A stretch of 42,425 nt of DNA from a virus, in the IMG/VR virus record IMGVR_UViG_3300036418_000012, positions 1-42,425 of that record. The stretch is one strand, 5' to 3'. A program made the position numbers and the translations under genes. Shown here piece after piece: positions 9,318 to 18,432 of the stretch. Positions within the stretch are counted from its first letter, which is position 1, and every line of letters starts with the position of its first letter. The notes under the pieces are model-generated. The model saw only the letters and a list, made by a program, of their open reading frames with translations. It was not told the origin of the DNA and ran no database searches.

Positions 9318-12300
9318 GTCCGCCTCCGGAGTTCTCTCCCATGCTGTCGTTCACCGCCGAGCGGATATTGTGCTTGTACTTGTCGAGGAACTGCGCCACG
9401 CCCTTGGCGTCGATCGCATGCACATGCATATCGCCCGTCCAGCCGGCGGGAGCCGACGCTGCCGGCATCGTGCTGCTATCGGCACCGTAATACTTGGCCA
9501 TGTCTGCATGAGTCGCGCCGCTGTTGATTGCATTGAGCGCGCCGCCGTGGGTTTGTGCAGCCTGCTGTTCGACAACGAATTCGTTGCGCTGGAGGCGCGC
9601 GTAGCCGTGATCCGGACCATCGCTCAGCGAGCCGAAGTTGTCCACGGGACCGCCCCAGTCATATTGCGCGGCCTGCGCTGTATACATGCTCCTGCCCGCG
9701 CGCTGCTGCGCTGTGAGCTTGCCTTCGGCCTCTTTGATCTCTTTCTTGATGGTGTCCTGGTAGTAGCTCTGTGCAGCCGGTCCCATCTGATTCGTCGCTC
9801 GCGCTGCCTCCTGCTGCAGGCTCTCGATATCGCTGTAGGCGCTGAGATAATCCATCCCGCCCTGCTGATAAGAATCCTGGTCGTTGGCAATGCGCGGGCG
9901 CACCGTCTTCAAGTCATAGACACGCGCTTTCTCACGGCCGCCAAATCCAATTGCACCCAACAGTGCGCCAGCTCCCAGACCGATTGCCGCGCCCATCGGT
10001 CCGCCCAACGACATGCCGAGCTGCATGCCGCTCATGGCTCCGCTCAATGCACCGCCCACTCCACCGTTGCCTTCATAGGCCGAGAACAGTCCCAGCGCGC
10101 CACCAGCCGCGCCCATGGCGTTGGACTTGATTCCACCGCCGCCCAGCATGCCGCCGTTAGGATTTGTGCTGCCGCCTGCGACGAAATTGCCGCTCTTATC
10201 GAATTGGCCGTCGATCGTCTGGCCCTGAGTCTGCGCGTACCCGGCGCTCGCATCGCCTGTACCGGCCGTCGAGCCGAAGATGCCCTTAGCTTGCGTGTAG
10301 AGCCCGAGCCCTTGTTGCGCATCTCCCACCGCGACGCCGGTTCTGTTACTCGACGCAGGCGCGGATCCGGCGCTGCCGGCGGTGAAGCTGCTGCTCGCGC
10401 CGCCTCCTGCCACGCTGCCTGCGCCGCCCAGTGTGCTCGACGATCCGCCGTATCTACTCGCCCCTGCGGTTGATCCACCGAATTCGCCTGCAGCTGCTGT
10501 CGACCCGCTGATTGCGCCGGGACCTGACGAGTAGGTTCCGCTTCCGCCTGGAGCGGATGCGGTCCCTGTGCCGGCGGATATGGTCGCGTTGCCAATGCTA
10601 ATCTGCGCCGTAGCAATTGCGAGACGTTCGCTCTGCCCGGCGCCGAGCGGCCTTGCATTACGCAGCATGCTCTCGTTCGCATCCGCGCCATGGTAGAAGA
10701 CGCCAGGCTCATAAGATGACGAGGTGCCGCTCGATGAGCGTGCTGTGCCATTCGGCGTGCCTGCAATCCGCGACCAGACGTGATCCATCCCCCCGCCGAT
10801 CGGTGACGATGCGCCTGTCCCGGCTCCCCCAAAGTGATTCTGCAAACGCTGCACCATCGCTGCGGCGGCCTGTCCTGCCATTTTGTCGCCCAGGTTCTTG
10901 AATGCCTCGGTAGGATGATCGAGGCTCTTGAAAAAGCCTGAGAACTCACCGGCCATCTTTTCGCGCGCAGCCTTTGAGGCTTCGACCATCTCCGCATTCT
11001 TGATTTCTTCAGCGGCGAGCACTCGGCGGTTGTAATCGTCGTTAGCAAGCCCCTCACGATCACGCTGCTCTTGAAACTTGGCCAGGCGTTCTTCGTATTC
11101 AGCCTCAATTGCCTTGGTCTGATTTTTCTCCGCAGACATGGACTTCGCTCGCGCCTCGGCCTCGATCTGCTCGGTCTCCTCGCTGTTCTTGCGGGCGAGA
11201 TCGGTGGTCTGCTGATTGGCCGCCCCAGTGATGAAATCGGTGCCCTGCTTCAACGTACCCAGATGCGCCTGATAAATCGGGCTGTTCGGATCCGAGCCAT
11301 ATGCCGTTTCGTAATTCTTTTTCAAATCCTTGATATGCTTAGCGGCCTCCTCTTGGATGCGCCGGAAAGCGTTGATCTGATGGGAGGCACTCTCATCCGC
11401 CAATTCGTCCACTTGCTTGGTGAATTCCCGCTCGACCTCCAACTTTTGCTGATCTGCTTCTGTGTTTGCCGCGGCGCCGGCAACGGCTTTATATGCGGCT
11501 CCGTGGTCCGGGTCGCTATAGATTTTCTGAATTTGGGCGCTGCGTTCCGCTTCAATTTTCGGAATACCAGTCTTCCCGGCGATCGCCGCCCGTGCCTTAA
11601 GCTCGTCGAGTTCCCGCCCCTCATCTTGCAGGCGTCTCATCTCTTCGTTATGGAATTTGTCGTGAATAGCCTTTCGTGCAGCCACCGAATCCATGTCCTT
11701 AAATTTGAGTTCGTCGATTGCCGCCGATTCTTGCGCCTTGTATAGATCAACTCCGCGTAGACCGGCCTGCACTACCTCTGCGCGCATATGGGCCAGCTCC
11801 TGCGAATGTTCGCGCTCAAGATTGAATGTGTCAGCCTCAGCGTGCGCAATCGCAATTTGATCTTTGACTTGAGAGTCAGACAGGTGACCGGTCGACCAAA
11901 GACTGTTGGTGGCCACCGGGTTCCCATACTTGCCTTCTTTATCGGTTTGGTACCGGCCTTCCTCGCGATCAAGCTCTAATTGCTTTTGCTTTTCTGCAGT
12001 GATCTTTGCTTCTCCGCGCAGTCGAGCGTCGCCCGCGTGTTCCATTTCAATCTGGCTCACGTTAGACTGATGCGTCATGTCGGGAAGGCGGTCTTTCTGC
12101 AGCTTGTCCACCTGGCGCTGTTGATCCATGGCGTTCGAGCGAGCGTCGTGCGCCCACCATGAATAGCCGATCGCGCCGATCGGATCGAGGATGTTGATTC
12201 CCGACCGAGATTTTTCGTGGAGTCTATCGGCCTCGGCCTGGTATGCCTTCACCGCCGCGGTGGCCTCGTCGATGCGCATCCGAGTGGTTGCGATCGAGGT

Positions 12301-12750
12301 CGGATTTCCGAAATCTTCTGTCTTCGCCTTCGCGACTTCGGCATTGTAGTCTTTGAGAGCGCCATTCACGTCGAGGACGTTGTGCCATAACTTTTGCGCC
12401 CCGGCACTGAGTTGTTCAAAGATCATCGCGCCGATTTGGATTGAACCGAGAGCTATCAGGCCAGTTCCCACTGCGCTCAACGCGGCCTGCGCAATCTTGC
12501 TCTGGGCGACGAGCTTTACCATGGCGCGCGGAAGCCTGACGCCAAACTCTTCTGTGGCGAGCCGCGTCTTCTCGACTGCGCTCAACGAACCTGCACCTGC
12601 GGCATCCATCCCCTGTTTCACTCTTTGTCCAGAGGTGGATCCAGCCGCGCCAAGCTGCTGGAGGTTCTGAGACACCTTGGAGACGACGGCACCTGAGTTA
12701 CCGTCGACAACGTTGATCGTAATTTGAACAGCAGAGGTCTCTACTGCCAT
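9310..12750 (-). CDS. Tail tape measure protein
   Basis: At 1146 residues this is the longest gene, in the standard place between the tail chaperone genes and the distal tail genes. It sets tail length and helps DNA entry. Residues about 20-60 start a helical region. A hydrophobic segment (LSAVGTGLIALGSIQIGAMI) lies near 90-115, and long charged helices (KAKTEDF, ELKARAAIAG, REKMAGEF) fill about 130-620. A Gly/Ser/Ala-rich stretch follows at about 660-880. A Gly-zipper hydrophobic region (GMSLGGPMGAAIGLGAGALL) lies near 930-970, probably the membrane-inserting part. The C-terminus ends SMGENSGGGLA. The length predicts a tail well over 100 nm by the usual proportionality. Confidence 0.9.
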   Translation of the reverse strand: MAVETSAVQITINVVDGNSGAVVSKVSQNLQQLGAAGSTSGQRVKQGMDAAGAGSLSAVEKTRLATEEFGVRLPRAMVKLVAQSKIAQAALSAVGTGLIALGSIQIGAMIFEQLSAGAQKLWHNVLDVNGALKDYNAEVAKAKTEDFGNPTSIATTRMRIDEATAAVKAYQAEADRLHEKSRSGINILDPIGAIGYSWWAHDARSNAMDQQRQVDKLQKDRLPDMTHQSNVSQIEMEHAGDARLRGEAKITAEKQKQLELDREEGRYQTDKEGKYGNPVATNSLWSTGHLSDSQVKDQIAIAHAEADTFNLEREHSQELAHMRAEVVQAGLRGVDLYKAQESAAIDELKFKDMDSVAARKAIHDKFHNEEMRRLQDEGRELDELKARAAIAGKTGIPKIEAERSAQIQKIYSDPDHGAAYKAVAGAAANTEADQQKLEVEREFTKQVDELADESASHQINAFRRIQEEAAKHIKDLKKNYETAYGSDPNSPIYQAHLGTLKQGTDFITGAANQQTTDLARKNSEETEQIEAEARAKSMSAEKNQTKAIEAEYEERLAKFQEQRDREGLANDDYNRRVLAAEEIKNAEMVEASKAAREKMAGEFSGFFKSLDHPTEAFKNLGDKMAGQAAAAMVQRLQNHFGGAGTGASSPIGGGMDHVWSRIAGTPNGTARSSSGTSSSYEPGVFYHGADANESMLRNARPLGAGQSERLAIATAQISIGNATISAGTGTASAPGGSGTYSSGPGAISGSTAAAGEFGGSTAGASRYGGSSSTLGGAGSVAGGGASSSFTAGSAGSAPASSNRTGVAVGDAQQGLGLYTQAKGIFGSTAGTGDASAGYAQTQGQTIDGQFDKSGNFVAGGSTNPNGGMLGGGGIKSNAMGAAGGALGLFSAYEGNGGVGGALSGAMSGMQLGMSLGGPMGAAIGLGAGALLGAIGFGGREKARVYDLKTVRPRIANDQDSYQQGGMDYLSAYSDIESLQQEAARATNQMGPAAQSYYQDTIKKEIKEAEGKLTAQQRAGRSMYTAQAAQYDWGGPVDNFGSLSDGPDHGYARLQRNEFVVEQQAAQTHGGALNAINSGATHADMAKYYGADSSTMPAASAPAGWTGDMHVHAIDAKGVAQFLDKYKHNIRSAVNDSMGENSGGGLA

Positions 12751-12753
12751 GAC

Positions 12754-13155
12754 TCACTTCTTCCCAAGATTGAATTCGACGCCGCACCCGACGCACTTAA
12801 CGCTGAATCGATTCTGCTGACGGGCTCCACATGCACTGCAGGCCGGATGTCTGCTCTCGAATCCGCCGCGTGCGCGCCCCAGGGCAACCAGACCGCTCGC
12901 CTCAAAGGAGGCCAGGTCAACTGCCGAGAAGCCGATACCGGCCTTTTGCTGGGCTTCAAGCCGTAATAGGTGCTGGGCAAAGTCGTAATAACCGGGAGAG
13001 AGTGTGCGTGGCGGGACCTGAAAGGCCATGCGTTCGCGTGTCTCCGCGTTGGCGCCAGCGGATTCGCGATCGATGCGGGAGCGCACGTAGTCTTGCTCGA
13101 AGATTTCTTCGAGAGCCATACGCACGCCTTCCGCATCATTGACCACATCGATCAT
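12754..13155 (-). CDS. Tail-assembly-chaperone-position protein with zinc ribbon
   Basis: This 133-residue protein starts with an ATG overlapping the previous stop (ATGA) and stops 3 bp before the tape measure. The N-terminus is helical and acidic (ALEEIFEQDYVRSRID). The C-terminus holds a zinc ribbon, CSACGARQQNRFSVKCVGCG, at about 106-125. In many siphoviruses this position holds the frameshifted tail assembly chaperone (GT). Here the two genes are coupled by an ordinary overlap, and no slippery heptamer was noticed. A chaperone role is inferred from position only. Confidence 0.6.
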   Translation of the reverse strand: MIDVVNDAEGVRMALEEIFEQDYVRSRIDRESAGANAETRERMAFQVPPRTLSPGYYDFAQHLLRLEAQQKAGIGFSAVDLASFEASGLVALGRARGGFESRHPACSACGARQQNRFSVKCVGCGVEFNLGKK

Positions 13156-13889
13156 TCCGCCTCTTCGAGCACGTTGGCGGCGGCCGGCGAAAAGAGGATG
13201 TCGGCTGCAGCTACTTTGTGATAGGTGTCCATCTCCGCCACGATGCGATCGCGATCATCACCGAGCGTGGCGCCGTTGACCTGGTAGCCGTCGACGCTCA
13301 CGATCAGCTCGTCATAGAGTTCGACCAGCGTGGCCTGGGGGCCGAGCCACAGCGTTTTGCCTTTGCGAGATCCTCCGATGATGCGAGACTTGCTCGATTC
13401 GCGCGAGTAACGGCGCTGCTGCTCGGCGTTGGGCGTCTTGAATTTGTGGCAGAGGCCGCTGTATTCCTGCATCTGGCCAGAATCATCTGCGCTCCAGATC
13501 GCTTTCAGGTAGATAGCCTCAGCGCCCAGCACAATGGGATCGTCGTCCGAGGGCTCAGCGCGCTGCACGCTTACGATCACATTGCCTGCGGCCAGGCGGT
13601 GCGAGAGCGGCAATAATTGCTGCCATCCGGATGTGGCAGTTACCTCGCCTCCATCCGCAGTGCTATAGCCCTTTGCGTTGACCAGGCTCTGTTCGACCAG
13701 CTCCAAACGGGCAGAGCTGGAGTCGAAGCTGTCAACTCGCTTGCCCGCCTGATTCTCCGATGTGGAGAGGATGCCCTCGAAGTAGTGCAGCCATTGCTTT
13801 TTCGTGATTCGGCCGATGGTGAGCAGATAAAGCTTTTTGCGATCGGTGATCGCGACGATACGCGGTGTTGCGAGTTCAATAGATGCCAT
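13152..13889 (-). CDS. Tail protein, probable tail assembly chaperone
   Basis: This is a 245-residue protein following the tail tube gene after a strong terminator-like hairpin. It begins MASIELATPRIVAITDRKKLYLLTIG and contains a central region (YFEGILSTSENQAGKRVDSFDSSSARLELVEQ) plus a charged C-terminus ending NVLEEAE. No catalytic motif is seen. In Mu-like siphoviruses a protein of this size usually sits between tail tube and tape measure and is thought to be a tail assembly factor. The function is inferred from position. The ATG at 13889 has the purine-rich AAGAAGG upstream. Confidence 0.65.
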   Translation of the reverse strand: MASIELATPRIVAITDRKKLYLLTIGRITKKQWLHYFEGILSTSENQAGKRVDSFDSSSARLELVEQSLVNAKGYSTADGGEVTATSGWQQLLPLSHRLAAGNVIVSVQRAEPSDDDPIVLGAEAIYLKAIWSADDSGQMQEYSGLCHKFKTPNAEQQRRYSRESSKSRIIGGSRKGKTLWLGPQATLVELYDELIVSVDGYQVNGATLGDDRDRIVAEMDTYHKVAAADILFSPAAANVLEEAE

Positions 13890-14000
13890 GAGTCCTTCTT
13901 TGGAGTTTTGGATTTTGTCTTGCCCAGGGTGAAGGACCCTGCATTTCTTGAGGCTCGCGGAGTGGGGCGAAACCTCGATTCAGCGAAGCGGTGCCGAACC

Positions 14001-14035
14001 TTAAAAAGTGCGGAGCGCGCCCAGACGCGCCCCGC
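14001..14035 (-). terminator. Intrinsic terminator after the tail tube gene
   Basis: Read on the minus strand, a 10-bp stem with one wobble pair (arms 14026-14035 and 14010-14019, six-base loop) is followed by ACTTTTTAA. It begins 11 bp after the tail tube stop. It probably lowers transcription into the tail assembly genes relative to the abundant capsid and tube genes. Confidence 0.75.
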
Positions 14036-14046
14036 GGAGGAAATCG

Positions 14047-15066
14047 TTAAGCGCCGACCAGGTATGCCGGCACGGTATTGGTGACCTGGATCGATATGGG
14101 GGGAACGCCCGCAGCCTGATATGAGGTGGTTTCGTCCGCCTCGACCTGCCATACAACCATGTCGCCGTCGAAACCGAGCTTGGTGGTCTTCAGGTTGATC
14201 GCCGGAATTGAGATGACCATCTGCACCGCGGCGCCCGAGTTCACGGTCAGCGTATAGGCCGACGTCGTATTGTTTGCGAACAAGGTGTAGATGTCGTCGG
14301 TGTCCTTCGCTGCGAACGTCGAGCTGAGCGAGAACTTCGGATTGCCCTTGCGTACGAAGATGCCATAAAGACCACCGCCCGGAGCCTTATGGACAACAAG
14401 CTGATTCTCGGCCTTAACCGTCGAAGTCATGTGGCGGCCGATGAAGGCGGCTTGCGCGCCGACTGGACCGAATGACAGAGACGCGTCCGACCCTAGCAAG
14501 TAGCTTTCGCTCGGGACCGCGGGGAGCCCTGCCGCCATGGCGCCCAGGATCTGGCGGCCGGTGCCCATCATCGTCATCTCGGCCGTCACTGCGCCGATGT
14601 CGTTGATGGTCAGGGTCACATCGTTCATGCACATGTCGGGGCACTTGTATTTCACGCCCTCGGTATCTTCGAGATAGATTGTGGTCGGCACGGCGGTGCG
14701 CGTCGATTCGTCGAAGGTAAATGTATGCGCATAGGGCGATGCGGCGCCCACAACCGTGTCCTGGCCCATCAGGAAGGCAAGAGCATAGCCCACAACTTCC
14801 GGAGAGGCTTCCACCTTGAAGCCGGAGAACTTGGTGTCATAGCTAGTGATCTGCCCGTTTGTGGCAAAGGCCGTGCCTTTGCCCGAGTAATCAATATCGG
14901 AACGCCGCGTGATGGTTTGCTCTAGCACGGCCGCGCCGTCGAAGCGTTGGCGTCTGGTCAATGCCGCATCCGCAAGCGCCGTATTCCAGGCGAGCTGAGA
15001 ATTCCAGCTCAGCATCAGGTTTCGTGCGCTTTTCCATTGAGACTCAAAATTGTACGGTCCAGCCAT
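14047..15066 (-). CDS. Major tail tube protein
   Basis: This 339-residue protein starts MAGPYNFESQWKSARNLMLS. Residues about 35-130 contain the typical tube start (TRRQRFDGAAVLEQTITRRS, then YALAFLMGQDTVVG). Residues about 135-250 contain the phrase NDVTLTINDIGAVTAEMTMMGTGR, very common in siphovirus major tail proteins (the protein builds a surface domain from there). The C-terminal third is beta-rich and Thr-rich. A terminator follows directly, in keeping with a highly expressed structural gene. No sheath gene accompanies it, which supports a non-contractile tail. Confidence 0.8.
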   Translation of the reverse strand: MAGPYNFESQWKSARNLMLSWNSQLAWNTALADAALTRRQRFDGAAVLEQTITRRSDIDYSGKGTAFATNGQITSYDTKFSGFKVEASPEVVGYALAFLMGQDTVVGAASPYAHTFTFDESTRTAVPTTIYLEDTEGVKYKCPDMCMNDVTLTINDIGAVTAEMTMMGTGRQILGAMAAGLPAVPSESYLLGSDASLSFGPVGAQAAFIGRHMTSTVKAENQLVVHKAPGGGLYGIFVRKGNPKFSLSSTFAAKDTDDIYTLFANNTTSAYTLTVNSGAAVQMVISIPAINLKTTKLGFDGDMVVWQVEADETTSYQAAGVPPISIQVTNTVPAYLVGA

Positions 15067-15381
15067 TTACTTGCCTCCCTTTGTCGCCGCCTGGGCAATT
15101 TGCGCCTTCAGCGTGGCCTCTTCGGCCTCCAGTGCGTTCAACGTTGTTTGCGGGTCCGCCGTGGTGGACGCCAGCTCAAAGATTGCCTTCCCTTGCAACA
15201 TCTGTTTTGACAGCACCTTGGTCCACTCGCTCGACAACACGCGCGTCGTCGATCCAGGCGTGAACTTATAACTGAGCCGATGTGCGTTGATCTGGATCAC
15301 ACCGTTGACGCCGGCAGCCTGGACACCTGCCGCGGTGAGCTGCACATTTACGAAATCGGATTGCGTCGCTGTCGTCGTCAT
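15067..15381 (-). CDS. Small tail-associated protein of unknown function
   Basis: This is a 104-residue protein whose stop abuts the tail tube start. The N-terminal half is beta-like (FVNVQLTAAGVQAAGVNGVIQIN), and residues about 80-100 form a short coiled coil (LNALEAEEATLKAQIAQAATK). It lies between gp37-like and tail tube genes, where B3-like phages have small tail-completion proteins. Function is not known. Confidence 0.6.
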   Translation of the reverse strand: MTTTATQSDFVNVQLTAAGVQAAGVNGVIQINAHRLSYKFTPGSTTRVLSSEWTKVLSKQMLQGKAIFELASTTADPQTTLNALEAEEATLKAQIAQAATKGGK

Positions 15382-15390
15382 TCTGAAACC

Positions 15391-15888
15391 TCATTGCCCT
15401 GGTTGAGCATTCGCGCCGCTGAACTGGGCGATGCCATTAACAAGCACCACAACGGAAAAGAGCTGATCCACCGGTCCCGACTCCGCAGCCACGAGCGATA
15501 CAGACTTCATCGTGATCGGCATCGTCTTCGACCCATCGGCCAACACCAGGCGCGCGCCAGCGAGCTGATCCTGGACGGTGGCCACCAGCACAAGAGTTTG
15601 TTTGCGCTCATCCGCTTTCGAACGAAGCGAGGATTCAAAGCACAGCAGTTCGAAGGGAAGCCCCGCCTCATAGGTCAGCCGCTGATTGTCGCGCAGATTG
15701 TCGTAGTCAGCGCCAGCGAAGCGCACCCGTACCGATGGTGGCTGTAGAACAAGGCGGCCTTCCTCGTCGAAGTCCTTGTCGCCGAGCGAATCGATCTGCA
15801 CCTTCGCGCCATAAGCCGCGGCGAGATTTGAATTGAGGAGCCCGAGGAGCGCGGCCTCAACATAATCGATGCGAAACGTCGAACTCAC
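15391..15888 (-). CDS. Mu gp37-like (DUF1834-type) tail connector protein
   Basis: This 165-residue protein overlaps the preceding G-like gene by 4 bp. The order G, gp37-like, small protein, tail tube follows the head-tail joining region of Mu-like phages. It contains YVEAALLGLLNSNLAAAYGA at the start, a central block with VRVRFAGADYDNLRDNQR, and a C-terminal beta segment. This resembles the gp37 family, thought to act in tail completion at the head-tail interface. Identification rests on position and overall style, so it is moderately supported. Confidence 0.6.
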   Translation of the reverse strand: MSSTFRIDYVEAALLGLLNSNLAAAYGAKVQIDSLGDKDFDEEGRLVLQPPSVRVRFAGADYDNLRDNQRLTYEAGLPFELLCFESSLRSKADERKQTLVLVATVQDQLAGARLVLADGSKTMPITMKSVSLVAAESGPVDQLFSVVVLVNGIAQFSGANAQPGQ

Positions 15889-16625
15889 CGGACACCTTCC
15901 AGTCCCGCCGCCTTCTCAGCTTTGCCGACATAGCGGACGACGATCCCGCGGATGCGCGCCGGATCTTCGGGCCGGAAGACCAGATAAGGCCTCGGCGGAA
16001 TGTTCTGATGGCGATCATGGGCCACGACGTTCGTTATGTTGCGCGGTCCGATGCGCTGGATCTTCTCAGTCACGAGATTTCGCGGTCCAGCAAGCTTCGT
16101 CCGCAAAGCTGGCCGCCGAGCGCCTTTCCGCGCCGGCCCCTCAAGACGGGTCGTCGCATAGCCAGGATCTTTCAGTCGCGCACGGCTGCCGGAGAATTGC
16201 GACTGAAGACGTGTGTGCTCGCCGACCTCGACCGTCGCTTTGGACTGCGCCTCGGTTTGCGGGCCAATCGCTACGCCGCGATCACGCGATCCGAACTGAT
16301 GCACCGCCGCATACTTGAGTACCGTGCCAATCACGACGCCCATGCCTCGCACCGCATAAGTGATGGAGTTCAGCAGCGTGCCTTTATTGATCAGCATCTT
16401 GTGGCCTGCCCCATATCGCTTCGGATCGCGCTTGATTGTGTTGGGCGAGAGAGGCACCCAGGAGTTTGCCGGCGAGCCTTGCTCGCGAAAGGTGCGCCGC
16501 ACTGACAAGAGCTGCGAAGCGCCAATCTCTCGCATCAGCTCATCATGCTGCTGCAGTGAGAGGCTGAACTTCGTTAACGCCAACACCACGCGGCTTTCAT
16601 CGACCTGGATGACTTCAGTGCTCAT
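15885..16625 (-). CDS. Phage virion morphogenesis protein (Mu gpG-like)
   Basis: This 246-residue protein starts MSTEVIQVDESRVVLALTK. Residues about 36-80 carry the conserved signature of the gpG/tail-completion family: SVRRTFREQGSPANSWVPLS and PNTIKRDPKRYGAGHKML, followed by LINKGTLLNSITYAV. An Arg/Lys-rich extension of about 100 residues, with PARKGARRPALRTKLAG, precedes the conserved C-terminus (IPPRPYLVFRPEDPARIRGIV). The insertion makes it longer than Mu gpG. It overlaps both neighbours by 4 bp. It likely acts in tail completion or head-tail joining. Confidence 0.8.
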   Translation of the reverse strand: MSTEVIQVDESRVVLALTKFSLSLQQHDELMREIGASQLLSVRRTFREQGSPANSWVPLSPNTIKRDPKRYGAGHKMLINKGTLLNSITYAVRGMGVVIGTVLKYAAVHQFGSRDRGVAIGPQTEAQSKATVEVGEHTRLQSQFSGSRARLKDPGYATTRLEGPARKGARRPALRTKLAGPRNLVTEKIQRIGPRNITNVVAHDRHQNIPPRPYLVFRPEDPARIRGIVVRYVGKAEKAAGLEGVR

Positions 16626-17065
16626 ACGAAGCCCTCGATATTGCGATCGCTGAAGCGCAGATGGTAATCCTTACGGGAAAGCTCGGGGCCAGCCAGCGAA
16701 GCCTGCGGAACAACCGCCGAAGCGGGCTGATCGAGCGAGGCCTTCGCATTCGAGATGTCCTTCAGGAATGCAATCGCCTGGTTGAACCGCTCCTGCACCG
16801 TGTCGCTGATGCGGGTCTCGCGCCGTCGACTAAAGAGCAGATAAACACCGATGTCCAGCGTGAGAGCCTTGACATCATCAGACTGCTGCAGGGGCGTGAC
16901 GTAGCGCGCGCGGCAATAGCTTTCGACTCGGCCCGACGCCTCCTCAAGCGCGGCCGAGACGATATCAGCGTTGACCTCGCCGGTATCGTCGTCGTCCGTC
17001 AGCTCGATTAGGTCCTTCTGTGTAAGGCGTAGCGGGACCAGGTCGTCTTGAGTTGCGTAAGGCAT
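16622..17065 (-). CDS. Mu gp36-like protein (DUF1320)
   Basis: This 147-residue protein begins MPYATQDDLVPLRLTQKDLIELTDDDD and contains EEASGRVESYCRARYVTPL and LTLDIGVYLLFSRRRE, the hallmarks of DUF1320/gp36 head-completion proteins. The N-terminal helical part is as in Mu gp36, and the C-terminal tail (about 110-147) is less conserved. It overlaps the gpG-like gene by 4 bp. The role is inferred to be head-tail adaptor by analogy with other phages. Confidence 0.85.
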   Translation of the reverse strand: MPYATQDDLVPLRLTQKDLIELTDDDDTGEVNADIVSAALEEASGRVESYCRARYVTPLQQSDDVKALTLDIGVYLLFSRRRETRISDTVQERFNQAIAFLKDISNAKASLDQPASAVVPQASLAGPELSRKDYHLRFSDRNIEGFV

Positions 17066-17076
17066 CGGGCGCTCGG

Positions 17077-17241
17077 CTACTTGGACTCGATTACGTTGAG
17101 GGCCTTGAGCGTCTCCGCTTCCTTGGCCGTGAGTTCGACCGTCGCGTTAGGCGCGTAGTGCTTGCCACCGTGGCGGAGGTTGCTGATCACTTTGTAGGGC
17201 TTCGTCTCGACCTGCTCGGGCTTCTCGTTTTTCGTGGCCAT
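17077..17241 (-). CDS. Small head-region protein (54 residues)
   Basis: The start at 17241 (MATKNEKPEQVETKPYKVIS) follows AGGAAGGACCGAAT, a strong ribosome-binding site; the frame is open further upstream, but that part overlaps the capsid gene. The sequence YKVISNLRHGGKHYAPNATVEL followed by KEAETLKAL is typical of the short conserved proteins that sit between capsid and gp36 in many Mu-like phages. Its role is unknown. Confidence 0.7.
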   Translation of the reverse strand: MATKNEKPEQVETKPYKVISNLRHGGKHYAPNATVELTAKEAETLKALNVIESK

Positions 17242-17287
17242 ATTCGGTCCTTCCTGGTTCTGCTTCTCTTTGCTCAAAGGGCGCGGG

Positions 17288-18337
17288 CTATCCCTCGATA
17301 TCGCTGGGAACCACGCCCATGGTGGGAGCGGTGACAGCATTGAGAATCGGGATCGCGGTTTCAACGGCCGTCACCTGCAGACCGTAATACCAGTCAACAG
17401 AGGCCCAGTACTTCTTGGTCGAAAGGTGCGGATCGATCCATTCCAGAACACCATATCCGTCGACCGTGTTCATCGGTCCGGGTATCGTAACGCCACTCTC
17501 GCCCTGGCCGCCCGTCCACACGAAAGTCTTCGCGCAAGAGACGTCGTCCATCGTCGGAGCAGCTTGCGTGAAGGCGAGCAACGCATTGTTACCCCACACC
17601 CACGAGGCGTTGTCGCCCTTGTCGAGCTGGATTGCGCTGGCGATCTCGACTTCGACGCCGAACACGGAACTGAGCTGATTGAGCGAGACTGCGCCCTGGG
17701 GGTTGGTGAACTTGAACCGATCGATGATGTCCGGGTGATTGCGCAGCTTCACGAAGACGGGATCGGAAAGCAGAAGCACCATCTGCGAGTCCTGAATGCC
17801 AGCCTGGCGCAACAGGGCCTTATAGCTATCCACGACGGGTATCGGATGCGATCCGTCATTTCCCGTGTTCACCGTGGAGGGATATGCATCCCACATCGAC
17901 GTGCCCGAGAGCGTGACGCCGTTCGGAAAGTTGCTGGTGTTCAGCAGCAAGTTTGCGATCGCCACTTCGCGATCGAGATTGATCTGATTGATCAACTGCT
18001 GGGTGAGCTGCTTCTTCGTGCTGAAGCCCATTCCCAAGCCATAAGCCTCGCTCTCGAAGGGAACGTCGCCGTCGAGTGCGTGGGACTGGCACATGTAGGG
18101 CGCGGTCGAATAACTGCGCCGGGTAGTTCCGGGCTTGGCTCCGGGCGCGCGAAGCGTCGAGCCAGGACGACGGAAGTCGTCGCGATTCCAGACCACGTAC
18201 TGATAGCTTTGGCGCGCCACAGGGACGCGGGGCGCAAATCGATCGCCCACGAAGGCATTGTTACGGAATTCTTTGGCGAAGTTGCTCAGTGCAACGTTCA
18301 GAGTTCCTGCCGGCATTGTCGGGACAAAAGCGCCCAT
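17288..18337 (-). CDS. Major capsid protein (HK97-fold family)
   Basis: This 349-residue protein begins MGAFVPTMPAGTLNVALSNF. It contains features typical of Mu-like siphovirus capsids: FVGDRFAPRVPVARQSYQYV near 30-50, RDDFRRPGSTLRAPGA, FSTKKQLTQQLINQINLDRE, and a C-terminal WYYGLQVTAVETAIPI. It follows a decoration protein and a protease with scaffold-like tail. It does not look like Mu gpT itself but like the capsid type seen with DUF2190 decoration proteins. A perfect 9-bp hairpin lies upstream. The gene should be the most abundant product of the head module. Confidence 0.85.
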   Translation of the reverse strand: MGAFVPTMPAGTLNVALSNFAKEFRNNAFVGDRFAPRVPVARQSYQYVVWNRDDFRRPGSTLRAPGAKPGTTRRSYSTAPYMCQSHALDGDVPFESEAYGLGMGFSTKKQLTQQLINQINLDREVAIANLLLNTSNFPNGVTLSGTSMWDAYPSTVNTGNDGSHPIPVVDSYKALLRQAGIQDSQMVLLLSDPVFVKLRNHPDIIDRFKFTNPQGAVSLNQLSSVFGVEVEIASAIQLDKGDNASWVWGNNALLAFTQAAPTMDDVSCAKTFVWTGGQGESGVTIPGPMNTVDGYGVLEWIDPHLSTKKYWASVDWYYGLQVTAVETAIPILNAVTAPTMGVVPSDIEG

Positions 18338-18384
18338 TGAACATTCCTCCTGCCGCTCGTGAGCGGGTGACTCTTGTTATTGCG

Positions 18385-18408
18385 CTGGGCGCGTTACTGC
18401 GCGCCCAG
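18385..18408 (-). other. Stem-loop ahead of the major capsid gene
   Basis: A perfect 9-bp stem (CTGGGCGCG at 18385-18393 with CGCGCCCAG at 18400-18408, loop TTACTG) lies between the decoration and capsid genes. No T-tract follows on the minus strand, so it is more likely an mRNA processing or stability element, or a leaky attenuator, than a full terminator. Confidence 0.55.
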
Positions 18409-18432
18409 GTGAGACTGACTGCGCGACCTGGC

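Noticed and set aside
12741-13148. Minus-strand frame overlapping 12754-13155
   Set aside because: Its composition lacks the zinc ribbon that clearly belongs to the 12754-13155 frame; a shadow of the real gene.
13152-13155. Programmed frameshift between the two tail assembly genes
   Set aside because: The genes are joined by an ordinary ATGA overlap and no slippery heptamer was noticed at the junction; a frameshift cannot be supported from the sequence alone.
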